DNA from: JBEKHI01 sp050012355
GTDB lineage: Bacteria; Actinomycetota; Actinomycetes; Streptosporangiales; Streptosporangiaceae
Assembly (NCBI GenBank): GCA_050012355.1
Contig: JBEKHI010000426.1
Span: 1-6,861, forward strand
Direction of reading: 5' to 3'
Length of the DNA stretch: 6,861 nucleotides
Below, in pieces: positions 4,870 to 6,861 of the stretch. The notes under the pieces were generated by a model. That model saw only the letters and a program-made list of their open reading frames with translations. It was not told the origin of the DNA and did not search any database. The stretch's first letter is position 1. Each line of letters opens with the position of its first letter. The translations under genes and the position numbers were made by a program.

Positions 4870-6447
4870 ATGCCAGGGACCGGGAGACTTAGCAGTCGGC
4901 TGCGGAACGTGATGGAGCGTAACCGCTGGTTCTCGCTCGCGCTGCTCGCCGGATTCCTGCTGCGGCTGCTGGCGATGATCGGATACCCGGGCGCGCTGTG
5001 GTTCGCCGGGGACTCCTACGTCTACGTGGGCGCGGCGCTGCGGCCGCAGCCGAACCTGTCCAAATCGACCGGATACTCGCTGTTCCTCCGGCTGCTGCTG
5101 CCGTTTCACAGCTTTACGCTGGTCACGCTGGTCCAGCACCTGATGGGGCTGGGCGTCGCGGTGATGATCTACGCGCTGGCTCGCCGCTACGGTGTCTCGA
5201 AGAAGTGGGCCACGATCGCGACCCTGCCGCAGCTCCTCGACGGGTACATCATCGAGGATGAGCACCTGATCATGGCCGAGACGGTGTTCACGTTCTGCCT
5301 GATGCTGGCCACGCTCCTGCTGCTGTGGACCACCAGGACCAAGTGGTGGGTCGCGCTGATCGCCGGCTTGCTCGTCGGCTACGCGATCATCGACCGGACC
5401 GAGGGCGCGGTCATGCTCGGGGTCGTGCCGCTGCTGGTCCTGATCCGGTCGGGGCGGGCCTACGGCTGGCGCAAGCTGCACACCTGGCTGATCACCGTCC
5501 TGGCCGGGGTCGGCTGCCTCGTCCCGGTCGCCTCCTACGACACGTGGTTCCACCACTATTCGGGGACCTGGAGCGCCACCGGCACGATGTCCGACGGGTT
5601 CTACCTGTGGGGCCGGGTCTCGTCTTTCGCCGTGTGCTCGGAAATCCACGCCCCGGCCGACGTGATGAAGGTCTGCCCCACCGATCCGGTGACCAAGCGG
5701 TCCGCGCCCGGCAACTACATCTGGCACGCCTCGGTGCTGCGTGACCCGCACGCCTACATCAACACCATCGGCGGATCGGTGAGCACCGCGGGCAACAGCC
5801 TGCTGACCAAGTTCGACGAGGCGGCGATCGAGTCCCAGCCATTCGACTACCTGAAGGCCGTCGTCAAGGGCGCGGCGATGTCGTTCGAGTGGCCGCGGCA
5901 GGACTACCCGGGCGCCGGCACCGTCTACTACTACGACTTCCACCTGCATTACGTGACGTCGACGTACAACCTGCTGCCGCCGAACGATCACGTGTGGATC
6001 AAGGGCGGCACCGCTTACTCGGACTGGCTCAGCTACGGGCACCAGGACCCCGGCGTAGTGGTCAAGCCGGTGGCGGTGCTGATCCTCGGGTACGAGCGGA
6101 TCTTCTACACCTGGGGACCGCTGCTGTTCCTGATCTTCGTGATGGGTCTCGGGGGAGTGCTGACCATCACGCGGCGGCCGTGGCGTCTTCGCTGGCAGCG
6201 CCGCCAGGGCAGCATGTTCCCGTGGATATCCGCCGTCGTGCTGCTCGTGATCCCGGTCGCCACCGCCGACTTCGACTACCGGTACCTGATCCCGGTCATC
6301 CCGTTCGCCTGCCTGGCCGCCGGACTCGGTTTCGCTCCAGTGCGCGTTAAGCCCGAGCCACCCGCCCCCGCGGCCGGGACCGCTGAGGAGGCGGAGCCAG
6401 CCAGGGCGGTGTTACGTTTGCCGCATGGCGATCTCGCTGACGCTTGA
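4870..6447 (+). CDS. GT-C-like polytopic membrane protein, second tandem copy
   Basis: A 525-residue paralogue of the preceding gene with the same membrane layout: D48 in GDSYVY, STGYSLFLRLL, YIIEDEHLIMAE (E129, D130, E131, E137), the paired outer-loop cysteines C256 and C269, the basic RRPWRLRWQRRQG stretch and FDYRYLIP near the end. It keeps IIDRTEG (R176, E178), close to the arginine-containing pattern I associate with GT39-like proteins, so it may be the more conventional copy. Likely a polyprenyl-phosphate-dependent sugar transferase, though no donor or acceptor can be named. The frame is open back into the first gene (to 4723), but homology to that gene begins only near 4850. ATG 4858 is an alternative start; ATG 4870 aligns without gaps to GTG 3270 of the first copy. 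The C-terminus has 11 residues beyond the point where the first copy stops, beginning with a TTA codon, and overlaps the following remnant by 23 nt. Confidence 0.82.
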   Translation: MPGTGRLSSRLRNVMERNRWFSLALLAGFLLRLLAMIGYPGALWFAGDSYVYVGAALRPQPNLSKSTGYSLFLRLLLPFHSFTLVTLVQHLMGLGVAVMIYALARRYGVSKKWATIATLPQLLDGYIIEDEHLIMAETVFTFCLMLATLLLLWTTRTKWWVALIAGLLVGYAIIDRTEGAVMLGVVPLLVLIRSGRAYGWRKLHTWLITVLAGVGCLVPVASYDTWFHHYSGTWSATGTMSDGFYLWGRVSSFAVCSEIHAPADVMKVCPTDPVTKRSAPGNYIWHASVLRDPHAYINTIGGSVSTAGNSLLTKFDEAAIESQPFDYLKAVVKGAAMSFEWPRQDYPGAGTVYYYDFHLHYVTSTYNLLPPNDHVWIKGGTAYSDWLSYGHQDPGVVVKPVAVLILGYERIFYTWGPLLFLIFVMGLGGVLTITRRPWRLRWQRRQGSMFPWISAVVLLVIPVATADFDYRYLIPVIPFACLAAGLGFAPVRVKPEPPAPAAGTAEEAEPARAVLRLPHGDLADA

Positions 6448-6741
6448 CCAGGCGCGGCGGCTCGCCGTGCGGTCGCAGCGGCTGGCGGGACCAACGGGCG
6501 GAACGTCGAGCAGATGCTTAACATCCTCTGGAAGCAGGGTATGGACCGCAAGAAGGGGATGCTGGTCGTCGAGGGCGTCTTCGCCGAGCCGTCGGCGCCC
6601 GCGTCCGCGTGGCCCGCGATCGCATCGGCGCTGTCCTCGCTGGCGTCCCTCGCGGGTGGCGATTCGGTGACATTCACCGGACCGATGCCGAGGGTATGGG
6701 CATGTACGAACACCGCGGTTGGGGGTTGCGTCCCGGCGTAA
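6425..6741 (+). pseudogene. Remnant of a winged-helix DNA-binding protein (HTH_42/YcaQ-like)
   Basis: The start ATG 6425 encodes MAISLTLDQARRLAVRSQRLAGP, matching the N-terminus of HTH_42/YcaQ-type proteins (DNA glycosylase-like, crosslink repair in characterised members). The frame is then lost. The sense continues one frame over as NGRNVEQMLNILWKQ from about 6494; loss of one base near 6491-6493 would explain it. At about 6535-6541 this jumps directly to MDRKKGMLVVEGVFAEPSAP, the pattern I know from the C-terminal end of the same family, and ends at TGPMPRVW and a stop at 6739-6741. Full-length members are around 350-400 residues, so most of the middle seems deleted. A gene caller might report 6514-6741 as a 75-residue hypothetical protein. 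The recognition rests on remembered family patterns. Confidence 0.6.
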
Positions 6742-6757
6742 CCAAGCCGGCCCAGGA

Positions 6758-6861
6758 TTAGCTTGCCGACGCGTTGCCGAGGGCCACATATAGTCCGGAG
6801 TCCTGCTGTCCCGTGCTGGCCTCCACGCCGTTGCATGTCACATCCAGCTGGGTGACCCCGC
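6758..6861 (-). CDS. C-terminal end of an unidentified protein, cut by the window edge
   Basis: Reading inwards from the right edge on the minus strand, one frame is open for 33 codons to a TAA at 6758-6760. It ends with residues like TGQQDSGLYVALGNASAS and includes one cysteine. The composition is balanced and about four fifths of third positions are G or C, as expected of a real gene here, while the other two minus frames are arginine-rich or stop early. It converges on the remnant gene. Too little is present to name a family; the polar Thr/Ser/Asn/Gly-rich end would fit an exported protein, which is only a guess. Confidence 0.4.
   Translation of the reverse strand, partial: GVTQLDVTCNGVEASTGQQDSGLYVALGNASAS

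Larger units (their letters stand above)
3248..6414 (+). repeat. Tandem gene duplication, 1600-bp offset
   Basis: The segments 3248-4814 and 4848-6414 are homologous copies with an exact net offset of 1600 bp from the upstream promoter-like stretch to the first copy's stop codon. Identity is very high in places, for example a 37-nt perfect run near 3524-3560 and a 29-nt run near 3594-3622. It is lower in the long outer loop, where small compensating indels occur (two codons plus a few more gained, then lost before the C-terminus). Confidence 0.88.

Noticed and set aside
4017..6042. Minus-strand open frames of 284 and 398 codons opposite the membrane-protein genes
   Set aside because: They look alike only because the plus-strand genes are duplicates. 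Their His/Arg/Gln/Val-rich composition without motifs marks them as shadows.
6665..6719. Small inverted repeats (6665-6679 and ACCGCGGT at 6712-6719) as terminators
   Set aside because: The stems are only 6 bp or lack a loop, no T-run follows, and they lie in the coding remnant. Such repeats are common by chance in GC-rich DNA.
1..6861. A defence, toxin-antitoxin, CRISPR or mobile-element system
   Set aside because: No nuclease, methyltransferase, toxin fold, repeat-spacer array, transposase or integrase could be recognised on either strand.

Overview
The window is GC-rich DNA with G or C in most third codon positions, many GTG starts and few clear Shine-Dalgarno sites. This points to a high-GC actinomycete (Actinomycetota); I cannot name a genus. 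The content is a cell-envelope or surface-polysaccharide locus. I see no tRNA, rRNA, CRISPR array, transposase, phage gene or defence system.

Layout. Positions 1-205 are non-coding and hold a striking 41-bp AT-rich palindrome (136-176) before a strong ribosome binding site. Next come two co-directional genes: a nucleotide-sugar dehydrogenase of the UDP-GlcNAc/UDP-ManNAc 6-dehydrogenase type (206-1501) and a GT4 glycosyltransferase (1511-2587). A membrane-anchored DUF218/YdcF-family protein (2584-3201, minus strand) converges on them; its stop codon and the glycosyltransferase's share one CTAG. Across a roughly 70-bp divergent promoter region lie two tandem paralogous GT-C-like polytopic membrane proteins (3270-4814 and 4870-6447). 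Their starts are best explained as leaderless. After the second is a frameshifted, internally deleted remnant of a winged-helix DNA-binding protein of the HTH_42/YcaQ type (6425-6741). At the right edge is the apparent C-terminal end of a minus-strand gene (6758 to beyond the window).

How the genes may work together (inference). The dehydrogenase would make a UDP-linked uronic acid donor. The GT4 enzyme would add a sugar on the cytoplasmic face. The GT-C-like pair could transfer sugars from a polyprenyl-phosphate carrier outside the membrane. DUF218 proteins are linked to envelope integrity in other bacteria. No polymerase, flippase or initiating transferase is inside the window.

The most informative observations are: (i) the two membrane proteins are an ungapped-length tandem duplication, with 514 codons from the proposed start to the point where the first copy stops; (ii) the first copy's TGA stop aligns exactly with a TTA leucine codon in the second; (iii) a TAnGAT hexamer is conserved 7 nt before the aligned start codons; and (iv) the palindrome before the dehydrogenase gene. 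I did not find a convincing novel multi-gene system.
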